DNA of 64,000 bases from Tetragonia tetragonoides (taxonomy: Eukaryota; Streptophyta; Magnoliopsida; Caryophyllales; Aizoaceae): NCBI GenBank assembly GCA_038025085.1, contig CM076144.1:20405501-20469500 (forward strand), given 5' to 3'. Position numbers and translations under genes: made by a program. Below, piece by piece: positions 35,596-45,795 of this stretch. How positions within the stretch are numbered: position 1 is the first letter of the stretch; every line of letters starts with the position of its first letter. Under the pieces are notes generated by a model. It did not search any database. It saw only the letters and a program-made list of their open reading frames with translations, and was not told where the DNA came from.

Positions 35596-36964
35596 ATTCC
35601 TCTCTTTCTCTCCCGCAATCTTTGTTCTATCTCTCCCCTCCATCGCTGGTTCTCCGGCGAGCCACCACCGACCATGGTGGTTGGTGGGTGGTGGTCTTCG
35701 TGATGGGCTAGGTCGTGGGTCCCCATGCTTGGTGTATCACGGCCTAGAATCGAAAAACCGATTTGGGTTTCGTTTAATAATTTCGGTTTAATTAATTTCG
35801 GATTTTCAGTATTTTTCAATAATTATTTTTATTTTTTTGTACTCGTTTGGAGTCCGAATCCAGATTTTGAAAAGCCTAGATTGATTGAAATAAATCAAGA
35901 AATTTAAATAAAATACTAGATTAATATTTTATTACTGTTTATAGTTTTTTATTTACTTATTATGTCTCGGTAATTGTTTTTAATTAGGACCTAACGGACA
36001 AGCGTGATCGGGTTGTGATTTGCAAGGTTACCTACTGCGTAGTGAGCGTTTGTTACGTAAGCGATTGTGCCTACCTCTTTCCAAAACCAATAAAAAGATT
36101 TTGACTTGCTATGTGCTAATTGACTATTTGTTGTGAATTTAATATGCGAAGCATGATTAAATATATCGTCGTTAATTATGAGAATTAGAAATATATTATT
36201 CGCTGTAATTGTGAATTATATTGAGTATGACAAATTTATGAAGTTTCGTTAATTAATTAGTTCATATGTTAATTATTGAGCATGTATGGCAAAGTTGAAT
36301 TTATAGTATTATTATGATATAATATACGTGCTATTTGGAATGGGTTATTATTGAATGCTAATGAGCATCTAATATACTTTCATGGATTATTTATGAAAGT
36401 GTAATTTTCGGATAACATGTTTTACTGCCGAAGTGCTGCCGAAATTTCGTTAGATATATATGAAGCATGATTATGTTAATATGCATAAATGTCGTTATCG
36501 TCGTTACTATTATTCATTATCGTGAGCATGAAATGAAGTAGTATGTCGTGGTCTCGTTGTACCACTAAGTCAATCAATGCAAGTATATGAAGTGAATTAT
36601 AAATGAGAATAAGACTCCTAATGGATCCCTAGGAGTAGTCGAGCAATCGAGACTTATCTAATTGATGTACTCTAGGGATGCGTGATTCCCAAGTTACTAT
36701 TATGGATCCCTTGTAGCGTGTTCGGGACGGATCATTCCCCATTGTTTAATTCTCTACGTATTGATTATTATGTTAGAGATAGTGTGAGTATACACTACAG
36801 TAAATCCATGGCATGTCTATATCTATCTATGAACAGTATGGCTAATCGCTGTTCTATTCACTCTCTTATTACTCTAATTAAGATGGTTTATCTGTTTGTG
36901 CTCGAATGATCACTAAAGCAAGAATTGCATGTAATTGAATATTGAGTATGCGTGTGCTTGGTTG

Positions 36965-37623
36965 TAGGGGTGAGCGCAACCAGGTACCCACCGTGTATTG
37001 CACTACCCAGAGTTGGAATTGGATCCACCGGTTCCTAATTTGTAGGAATTGGAAATTCAATTGGTTGCAACGGTTCCTAAATATTAGGATTTGGAATTGG
37101 ATCCACCGAGTACCTACTGGTTCCTGGGTACCCAAGTCTGCATTAAATCCAATTTTTCTTATTTTTTAAATCAAATAAATGTATACTTTAATGATAAAAA
37201 ACACTAATAAATATTAGTTTACAAAAATACCGCAAACATAAAATCAAATACTACAATCAAAATACTTAACATTGTAAATCAAAATTTAAAATAACGTATA
37301 CAATTAATTAATTATTAATATTACAAATACAACCATTAAAAACAACAAAAGTACAAATGGAAAATTTTAGTCTACTAACCTTACTAGAAAATCACCATTC
37401 TCTATTTCTAACAAAGGAAAAAGTCATTTAATTTTTTTACACAGGGTACCCAATCGGTTCCGGTTCCCAAAAGTCAGGAATTGGAAGTGGAATTGGTTGG
37501 TACCGATTCCTATTTTTGAGAATTGGAATTGGAATTGGTTAGACCGGTTCCGGTTCTGGAACCACCAGTTCCTAACCAATTCCGATTCCGGTACTGGGTA
37601 CCCGGAATTTCTGCTCACCCCTA
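36965..37623. mobile_element. hAT-type MITE, copy 2 (nested in Tekay LTR1)
   Basis: 659 bp with TIRs TAGGGGTGAGC / GCTCACCCCTA and the same GGTTCC/GGAATTGG-rich interior as 3007-3643. The TSD is cttggttg (36957-36964) / cttggtta (37624-37631). LTR2 provides the empty site, cttggttgtatgattac, which confirms both boundaries and the order of events. Confidence 0.92.
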
Positions 37624-38151
37624 CTTGGTTATATGATTACTTGTGCATGCAAATGAATTTCAGTGATTCTTCTAAAACCCAGATAAGGTTTGCGAAAGTG
37701 TTTTTACTAGGTATGGACAACGTTTATTCAGTTTATCTATTTTTTTTCTTTTGATTCTTCTCTTTTCTACTGTACCTTGTTTCCGTCACGGAAACCAAAG
37801 TGCAGGTGTTGCTGAGTGAGGACGGATAGCTTGGAGTTTAAATGTGGGCTTGTTCACTAGACTTATTATTTATTTTGGATTATGTGATTTTTGGTTTGTG
37901 CCCTTGAAGGCAAAGTTGTAATAATACTTTAAAGGACTTAAATTTACTTGATAGACAACTCTGATATTAATGTTTAGTTTGGTTAGATGCTTCCTTTGAT
38001 ACCTAGCTTTTCTTTCTGCTTATCATTTATTCCTTAGTGATAAATGTTGCAGTAACTACTCTCGAGTTTGGAACAGTTCAATGGTGACAAGCCATGTTTA
38101 ATGACGTCGATAGTTCCCAGCAAATCGTTGTAAATTCGGGGGTGTTACAAA

Positions 38152-38164
38152 TGGTATCACAACC
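38152..38164 (+). other. Tekay primer-binding site (initiator Met type)
   Basis: tggtatcacaacc starts 2 nt after the LTR end. It resembles the TGGTATCAGAGC site complementary to plant initiator tRNA-Met, with substitutions. Confidence 0.8.
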
Positions 38165-38341
38165 CTAGGTTTAAAAGGTTACATAGGTTTATTAAATGAA
38201 TTAATAAAGATTAGTTTCATTTTGGGGGAAAATAAAATTTAATTAAAGCCGTTGAGCGCAGTAGTCCTAGAAGTTAGAAATTACTTGAAATCACCTTAAT
38301 TGTGATTTAAATGTTCTTATTGTTTGATTGCCATTTTGTAG

Positions 38342-39206
38342 ATGGAAACTACTCATTTGACCGCGATGAAATCGACCAGAGGTAGAAAACCGAGAGCGAT
38401 GATCGTTGCACCTAAGCACGAGGTGGAATACGTAGACATCTCTGATAGCGAGCCAACACAAGACGAGGCCGGACACGAGTCTGTGGCACACGGCAATGGC
38501 GCACCTGAGCTTGAGGTGGAACAACCCGCGCATGAAGGTCGTAATGATGACGTGCCAATCAAACCTAACCATGACTTGGAAGCTAACGAGGATCCTGAGT
38601 CTTAAGAGGAACCTATTGAGTCTGAACCTGAGGCTAACGATACTCCTGCTGACGAGCCAAGTGTTGAGCCTAACTCTGTGGATCTCGAGATGCGATTTGA
38701 GTATAGAGCTGGAGTCCCTCATTCACCTAGCATGCTAGACTTAGAGGATATTGGTGATGCAAGCGGCAACAACTCTATACCTCATTCGCCTCCTGCTGAT
38801 GTGTCTCCTTCTGTGGAGCCTTTCTTCGCCACTGATGCCGAACTAGATGACATCCGTGCCTACATTGATCGAGCGTTACAAATATGAGAACCGTACGAGG
38901 AAACACCAAGATTTTTGGGTAGAACTCTTACTATCTGACTTACCCAACATGCATCCTTGGAGAGGTCTCAAGGAGAAATATGACGATGTGGTACTGAAGA
39001 GTGGCTACATCAACGACGAGAAGTATGGCAAAGGCAATCATTGGGCGCTGAGTTTTCAGGGTGTTGGCAATGAACTATGCTTGTCTCAGTTCGAGTGGAA
39101 GGTTAACCATGTCTTAGTGCCTGCTCCGAGGGATATATGCGAGAGTTCGAGTGGAAGGTTAACCACGTCAAAGAAGGCGCTTCATGCCTCAAAAGTTCAG
39201 AGGTGA
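38342..39206 (+). pseudogene. Extra ORF upstream of gag in the Tekay element
   Basis: An ATG at 38342 opens an acidic frame: METTHLTAMKSTRGRKPRAM, then Glu/Asp-rich sequence. A single TAA at 38603 interrupts it and the same frame continues to 38887 (MLDLEDIGDASGNN, ATDAELDDIRAYIDRAL). A frameshift then leads into 38847-39206 (HQDFWVELLLSDLPNMHPWR). Together this is an ancestral protein of roughly 280 residues. It does not look like gag and I do not recognise a domain. It lies about 190 bp after the PBS, where Tekay elements normally start gag. A duplicated stretch (gagttcgagtggaaggttaa) occurs at about 39089 and 39143. Confidence 0.55.
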
Positions 39207-39996
39207 CGAGCATCCTTACACGCCATTTAGGGAAGTGAAGCCAAGGAGGGATGATGATGATGATGATGATACACCTCCCGGATCGAAGCAAAATTCAGTT
39301 GATGTTTAGCTATTTTATTGACTAGAGTTAGTCGTTTTGTTTAGAAACATTATTTCATTTTTGTGATGACCCTGCGTGGTCAAGATTGGTGTGGTGTGTA
39401 GTTGCCTAAGAAACAAATATTTATGACTCTTACTTATTTTGTAATCTATCTTATTGCAAAACTATTTCATCTGATTATATGAATGTCGTTGTGATTTGTT
39501 TACATCATTGTCGTTGTGACATATTTGCATGGTTGACTAAAAGCATGAATGTTATCTCATATCGTCGTGACATGATAGGAAATCCATGTCAAACATATGG
39601 CAAATTTTTTGTTGAGCATTATCAACTCTTTTGTGATCCAAGAGCTACAGCATATCAATATGATTAAGTATGACTGTCCATTGCCCTACTAAAATAGTAT
39701 AGAGCCTCATTATGTGTATTATGAATATCTTTGTCTATTCATGAGAGACCTATGTGTCTAAAGTGTATTGTATGCCTATCGAACTATTATGCATGAGAAA
39801 TGAGAACAATAAAGCAAGTATGTTGCTTAGACCTACAATGTAGGGTCGATTATCGAAACTTATATGCTATTTGCTAAATGTCAAAAGAAAGGTTTCAATT
39901 ACAACCTATTTCTCTCAATTATACCTTAATGGGTCGAGATGTGCAAATTGTGTAAATGGTGTTCATACCATTACTTTTATATTCTCAGATCGCGAA
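39207..39996. other. Spacer between leader ORF and gag
   Basis: AT-rich, with a short (GAT)n run (about 39250-39270) and no supported ORF. It could hold decayed leader ORF sequence or an intron. Confidence 0.4.
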
Positions 39997-41104
39997 ATGA
40001 CAACCATCGCCAATAGAATCGCTAGACTCGAAGATGGTCTGACCGACATGGTCGAGATCATGGCGCGACAAATGGCATGCCAAGAAGAGATGGAAACCGC
40101 ACAAGCCTCTGCAGCGCGCAGCTTCCGAGATATTGACGCTCTTAAACCTCCTACGTTCGAAGGTGGTGCTGATCCAACTAAGCTGGAGACTTGGATCATT
40201 GAGTTTGCGAAGTTATTCTTGGCTACGAGTCGGCCTAACAACATGAAGATTAGCTCTGCAACGTATTACCTAAAAGGTGAGGCCAACAAATGGTGGAATG
40301 ATGTGCGAACTGACTTGCTTGCAATACCGAACTACAACTGGGATCGTTTTAAGGAATCCATTCATGCTAGAATTTATCCTAGTTCTCTAATATGCCTTAA
40401 ACAACGTGAGTTTGAAGGGTTAAGCCAAGACAAGCTGTCTGTGGCTGAGCATGCTGCCAAGTTCAATGAGCTTGTTATCTTTGCTCCTAATCTGCTGACA
40501 ACCGAAGCAGAACGAATCGAAAGGTTCGAGGATGGACTAAAATGGGACATTCACCGTTTTGTCACTGGACAATACGTCACTTTTTCAGGAATCTTATGAC
40601 AAGGCCTTGAATCAGGAGAGGATTGTAGGACTTCGAGACACGCATCTGGGTAAGAACAAGCGCGATTAAGGCAATCCATCGCAGTCGAACAATGGCGACA
40701 AGAGGCCAAGACCTAATGGAAACAATAATTACCAAGTTGGTCAGAACCACAATGCGAACAGAAATCGTGACTCGAATAGTCATCGAGCTACGATAATGGC
40801 TAGAAGGAATACGCCTTGTACTCGCTGTAACAAAACGCATGCTGATAAGAACTATCGTGGTGACGTGCTGCAGTGCTATGAATGCAACAAGCCGGGTCAC
40901 AAAGCTTCTGAATATTGGAGCCGAGGTAGGAATGGTAATGGGCAGAATCGCGATAACAACTACAATCGTGTTGGGAATAATAATGGCTATCGTGGTAATG
41001 GTGGTAACTACCGTGGAAACGGGGGTTACAATAACAACAACAACCGCAACAACGCTCCTCCTGCTGTGAACAACCAGACACAAACAAGCTCTTGCTACTG
41101 CTAA
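39997..41104 (+). pseudogene. Tekay gag (capsid and nucleocapsid)
   Basis: From ATG 39997: a coiled N-terminus (RIARLEDGLTDMVEIMARQM), then the retrotransposon gag core KPPTFEGGADPTKLETWI, AKLFLATSRPNNMKISSATY, LKGEANKWWNDV and FVTGQYVTF. A frameshift near 40590 and a stop near 40667 break it. The nucleocapsid frame (40796-41104) has CTRCNKTH and CYECNKPGHKASEYW. This second is a CX2CX4HX4C knuckle in which the last Cys is Tyr. An Asn/Gly-rich tail follows. Confidence 0.88.
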
Positions 41105-41239
41105 TCCCGTGCCGAACAACAACAACAACAACAATAGAGGGGTTAATGGCAGAATTTTTTTGATGAATCGCAATGAGGCAGAAGCAAACCCGAACGTGAT
41201 TGCTGGTAGTTTTCTTGTTAATTCTTTTTCTCTTTTGTT

Positions 41240-41640
41240 TTGTTTGATAGTGGTGCATCGCATTCTTTTCTTTCTAAGAGCTTTGCATCTAAGATAGGCC
41301 TAGAACCTAGTTCAGTGTATAGGGCGAACATTACGATGCCTAATGGGGCGAATGTTAATTGTAATTCATTGTACGAGAAGTGTTCGATTAGAATAGCTGG
41401 TTCCGAGCTACCTGCGGACTTGATACAATTCGAATTGGGTGATTTTGACGTTATTTTGGGAATGGATTGGTTGTACAAGTTTAGGGCTAAGATAGAGTGC
41501 TTCGAGCAACGCGTATCTTCGCGAGGACCTAAGGGTAAGAAGATCACTTATCGAGGAGTTGTGGTCAAGCCTAAGCTAAAGGTGATGGCGACTATGAAGG
41601 TCAAAGAGTGCGTGACTAAGGCTGAAGCGATTTACCTTTG
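41240..41640 (+). pseudogene. Tekay aspartic protease
   Basis: FDSGASHSFLSKSFASKIGL carries the DSG active site. FDVILGMDWLYKFRAKIEC gives the conserved second half. This segment itself is open; it is fused in frame to the RT connector ending at the frameshift near 41850. Confidence 0.88.
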
Positions 41641-41689
41641 TCATGTGGTGGATACGAGCCGCGAGATGGAAGCCCTGCAGCCTATTCCC

Positions 41690-42311
41690 GTAGTTTTTGA
41701 GTACGCGGACGTTTTTCCCGAAGAGATTCCCGAAATGCCTCCACAATGCATTATCGACTTTACGATCGACCTAGCTCCAGGTTCTGTACCAATTTCGAAA
41801 GCACCATATCGTATGGAACCTGCAGAGATGAAGGAACTGAAAAACACAACTGGTGGAATTTTTGGAAAAGAGATACATACGTCCGAGTGTATCGCCTTGG
41901 GGTGCTCCTGTTTTGTTCGCAAGAGAGAAGGATGGTAGTATGAGACTGTGCATTGACTACCGCGAGTTGAACAAGATCACGATCAAGAATAGATACCCAC
42001 TTCCCACAATTGACGAACTGTTTGACCAACTGCGTGGAGCGTCTTTTTTCTCAAAGATAGACCTACGATCAAGATAACATCAGTTGAGAATCTCTGAGCC
42101 TGATATTGCGAAGACAACGTTTAGGACGAGGTATGGGCACTACGAGTTCACTGTGATGCCTTTTGGGTTGACCAATGCGCCTGCAAAATTTATGGACTTG
42201 ATGAATCGTACGTTCCAGCCTTACCTAGACTAGTTCGTTGTAGTCTTTATCGATGATATTCTGGTTTACTCAAAGAACACCGAGGAGCATGAGCAACATT
42301 TACGTACTGTC
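41690..42311 (+). pseudogene. Tekay reverse transcriptase
   Basis: Starts PVVFEYADVFPEEIPEMPP and continues PGSVPISKAPYRMEPAEMKEL. A frameshift near 41850 is followed by [40 protein letters not shown] and [13 protein letters not shown] interrupts at 42075; then [18 protein letters not shown], a TAG at 42231, and the catalytic FIDDILVYS with both Asp present. Two stops and one frameshift inactivate it. Confidence 0.9.
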
Positions 42312-42883
42312 TTGGGGATTCTTCGAACACATCAACTTTATGCCAAGTTGTCAAACTTTGAGTTTTGGTTAGACATGGTATCTTTCCTAGGACACGTGGT
42401 GTCTAAGGATGGTTTAGTCGTAGATCTAGAGAAGATTCAACATGTTACAGATTGGCCAAGACCAATGACCATGACCGAAGTTTGGAGTTTTCTTGGACTC
42501 ACTGGCTACTATAGACGATTTGTGGAAGGTTTTTCAAAGATTGCGCAGCCTATCACGAACTTGATGAAGAAAACGACAAAGTTTGTATGGTCTGACAAGT
42601 GTGAGACTGCTTTCCAAGAGTTAAAGAAACGTCTTACGAGCGCACCTATTTTGACATTGCCGTCGGGAACACAAGGATATGAGGTCTACAGTGACGCGTT
42701 TAAGCATGGCTTAGGATGTGTTTTGATACAACATGGAAAGGTCGTGGCTTACGCCTCACGACAATTGAAAAAGCACGAGGATAACTATCTTATGCACGAT
42801 CTAAAACTTGCTGCTGTCGTATTCGTAATGAAGATTTGGCAACACTACCTGTATGGTTCCGCAGTCAAGATGTTCATTGATCA
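42312..42883 (+). pseudogene. Tekay RT C-terminus and RNase H, part 1
   Basis: [19 protein letters not shown] and [20 protein letters not shown] form the RT thumb/connection. RNase H follows: [18 protein letters not shown] and [20 protein letters not shown]. The frame runs straight into the inserted LTR at 42884 within the conserved FIDH motif and resumes at 43298. Confidence 0.9.
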
Positions 42884-43292
42884 TGTTGTGCGTGTTTCTT
42901 CGTACACTGGGAGTACTGTTACCGAGCCTCTGATACCTGCAAAATCAGAATACGTCACTAGCCCGGAGGGGATTTTCAGGATCCCCGCTCCGATGCTTAA
43001 GTCAGTATTCTCTCTCTATTCGATAATAAATGATTTGATTGATTGAAAATAGTTATTCTGTTCATACCTGAAATGATGGTATTCGATAGGCGCGGATTTC
43101 ACGGGCACTGGGGCAATCCCTAGGTGACACGTGGTGTATGTTGATAGGAGGGGTGTCTTAGGTCAGCTCCCGTGTTGACACGTGCCCTTACTGGGCCTCC
43201 TCTTTGATAAAACGGCTTCCAGAAGGCCCATTGGGATGAGTCCTAGTAGGAAATGATCCAAAAGATCAAAGTGGATATTTTAGGTCATAACA
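42884..43292. mobile_element. Solo-LTR-like insertion in Tekay RNase H
   Basis: 409 bp with termini TGTTGTGCG ... TCATAACA (TGTT/AACA), flanked by a perfect 5-bp TSD gatca (42879-42883 and 43293-43297). Removing it restores the RNase H reading order FIDH followed by KSLK. No internal domain, so it is a solo LTR or TRIM/SMART-like LTR. The interior cggaggggattttcagg...ctccgatgcttaagtcagta resembles a motif seen in many plant LTRs, a recollection I could not check. Confidence 0.82.
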
Positions 43293-43297
43293 GATCA

Positions 43298-43540
43298 TAA
43301 GAGTCTCAAAAATATATCTTTACGCAGAAAGAGTTGAACATGCGCCAAAGGAGATGGCTAGAACTTCTGACGAAGTACGACATTGATATCCAGTACCATG
43401 AGCGTAAAGCGAATGTAGTCGCTGATGCTTTGAGTAGGAAGACTCGACATACCTTAAACCCTGCTTTAGTACTTCCAAAGGAGATCATATGTGACTTGCA
43501 AAGTCTCGAGGTAGAGATTGTGTTTCAAGGTGACATTTAG
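43298..43540 (+). pseudogene. Tekay RNase H, part 2
   Basis: [20 protein letters not shown] then [16 protein letters not shown] complete RNase H after the solo LTR. The frame stops at 43538 before integrase. Confidence 0.88.
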
Positions 43541-43555
43541 TGTACCTTAGCACAT

Positions 43556-45019
43556 ATGACTGTTCGACCAATGTTACTCGAAGAGATCAAAGATAGACAA
43601 AGTGATGATGAGGATCTTCAGCGGATTCTAAACCACAAAGACGAGGGTAGGTCTGAGGACTTTACTTTGGGCCAAGATGGAATTTTGAGGTTTCGAGAAC
43701 GTGTTTGCGTACCCAATGACCCAGCTATCAAAAGTCAGATTCTGGGTGAAGCTCATAATACGCCGTATTCTGTACGTCCTAGTGGAGATAAGCTTTACAA
43801 AGATCTTCGCCAAGTGTTCTGGTGGAAGAGAATGAAACAAGAAGTCGCTGAGTTTGTAGCGAAGTGTTTGACATGTCAGAAAGTTAAGATCGAGCACAAA
43901 AGACCGGGTGGAATGGTACAATCACTGGAAGTCCCTACTTGAAATTGGAATTCGATTTCTATGGATTTTATCATGGGCTTATCTTCGACACAAAAGAAGA
44001 ACAACACCATTTGGGTGGTTGTAGATCGTTTGACGAAGGTCGCGAGATTCATCCCTATGCATGACACGTGGGAAATGGAGAAGCTGGCTGACGCGTATGC
44101 CAAGGAAGTCATGAGACTTCATCGTGTACCTGAAGATATTGTTTCTGATAGAGACTCGAGATTTATCTCTAACTTCTGGCATAAACTACAAGAAGCTTTC
44201 GGAAGCAAATTGAAGTTTAGTATCGCTTTTCATCCTGCAACAGATGGCCAGACAGAAAGAACGATTCAGACTCTGGAGGATATGCTTCGAGCGTGTGCCC
44301 TCGAATATCAAGGTTCGTGGGACAAGCACATTCCGTTGATCGAATTTTCTTACAACAACAGCTATCATTCGAGCATCGATCAAGCACCATATGAAGCCTT
44401 GTATGGTAGGAAATGTAGATCGCCTGTATGTTGGAACGACATTAGCGAGACTGCAGTTTTGGGTCCTGACATGATCCAGCAGACTGTCGACATTGTGAAG
44501 GTGATTCAAACGAAGATGCAAAGTGCACAAGATCGCCAGAAATCGTATGCAGATAGAGGTCATAGACCTGAAGAATTTGAGGTTGGAAGCAAGATACTTT
44601 TGCGAGTATCTCCTACCAAGGGCATTATGCGTTTTGGTAGTAAAGGAAAATTGAGTCCTCGTTATATTGGACCTTACGAGATCCTAGAAAGGATTGGTGA
44701 AGTTGCTTATCGTTTAGCTTCGCCTGTGGAACTTGAAAAAGTCCACAATGTGTTTCACGTCTCTCAATTGAAGCGATACGTACATGATCCAACTCATGCC
44801 GTGCAACCTGAAACGATCGAACTTGATGAGAGTTTGACGTATGAAGAACGTCCAGTCAAGATCACTGACCGCAAAGAGCGCTCGACTTGTACAAAGACCA
44901 TTCTGATTGTGAAAGTTATTTGGTCACGCCATGGTCAAGAAGAGGCAACATGGGAAGCTGAATCCATGACACGCGAGAAGTACCCAGAACTCTTTATCGA
45001 AGGTACTAATTCCATTTGA
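43556..45019 (+). pseudogene. Tekay integrase with chromodomain-like C-terminus
   Basis: The N-terminal HHCC region has EAHNTPYSVRPSGDKLYKDL ... CLTCQK; the second zinc-binding His is replaced by Arg (SVRP). A TGA at 43940 splits it from the 352-residue frame 43961-45019. That frame carries the core Asp (FIMGLSS region, MDF), VSDRDSRF, and ATDGQTERTIQTLEDMLR, so D, D and E are all present. The C-terminus has KLSPRYIGPYEILERIGEVA, HNVFHVSQLKRY and a chromodomain-like end, VKVIWSRHGQEEATWEAES. This is the best preserved part of the element. Confidence 0.92.
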
Positions 45020-45284
45020 TTTTCGGCAAGAAACCCTTTTTAAGAAGGGTAGAATGTCACACCTAGTATTTCGTGTTTTGTTTACCGCTTTACACGAGTT
45101 GCATGTTCTAGCATTGCATGCTGCATTGCTAATCGACTTAGATCACGACCGTAGTACACGCATTGCATTGTCGTAGTCCTAAAATCATTTTATACCTTCG
45201 TATGGGTAAACTCGTTTCGTCGTTGAGAAGTAATTACTTCATGTTTCAAGTTTCGGGACGAAACTTCTTTTAAGGAGGGTAGAA
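45020..45284 (+). other. Tekay 3' spacer with duplicated polypurine-LTR junction
   Basis: Two similar blocks occur: aagaagggtagaatgtcacacc (about 45042-45063) and aaggagggtagaatgtgatgcc (about 45272-45293). The second is the functional polypurine tract directly abutting LTR2. The first looks like an older polypurine tract followed by a TGTCACACC-type LTR start, leaving about 230 bp of possible relic LTR sequence between them. Confidence 0.6.
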
Positions 45285-45407
45285 TGTGATGCCCCAATAT
45301 TTTCTGTAATTATTATATCGATTTAGAATTGATTTATAAATAGTTTCGGAGATTTAAATTGTATATTTTTATAACGATTCAATTGATTCAAATCAAGCCA
45401 TAATAAT

Positions 45408-45408
<1 letters not shown>

Positions 45409-45486
<78 letters not shown>
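45409..45486. repeat. (CAA)n microsatellite: RTE 3' tail
   Basis: About 26 uninterrupted CAA units, i.e. (TTG)n on the element strand. Much longer than in copies 1 and 2 (4-5 units), suggesting expansion after insertion or slippage during target-primed reverse transcription. Confidence 0.95.
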
Positions 45487-45660
45487 CCCAGTAGATGTCC
45501 CGCCGAGGGCGGGGTCTGGGGAGGTCCAGATGTACGCAGCCTTACTCCTAACTAGTCACCTAGTACGGAGGCTGTTTCTGAAAGACCCACGAAAATAATT
45601 TGATTTTTGAAATCAGTAGGAAACAGGCAAAAAGGTGGATGTTAAAACAAGTGAATGCAA

Positions 45661-45795
<135 letters not shown>

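Larger units (their letters stand above)
34876..38149 (+). repeat. Tekay 5' LTR
   Basis: 3274 bp, of which about 667 bp is the nested hAT MITE plus its TSD. It matches 45285-48436 along its length with scattered substitutions. Contains a TATA box, a CT-rich leader with a (CT)n run (35549-35592), and the downstream acctaacggacaagcgtgat block also found in LTR2. Long ORFs in the CT-rich part are composition artefacts. Confidence 0.92.

Noticed and set aside
35224..35819. ORFs over 140 codons in Tekay LTR1 (and 46151-46772 in LTR2), Ser/Leu or Arg/Glu rich
   Set aside because: Low-complexity products of the CT-rich LTR leader on both strands, with no conserved domain. Overlapping in all frames, as expected for a (CT)n-rich tract.
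40577..41263. Long minus-strand Val/Ile/Ser-rich ORFs opposite Tekay gag
   Set aside because: Antisense shadows of the Asn/Gly-rich nucleocapsid coding sequence.
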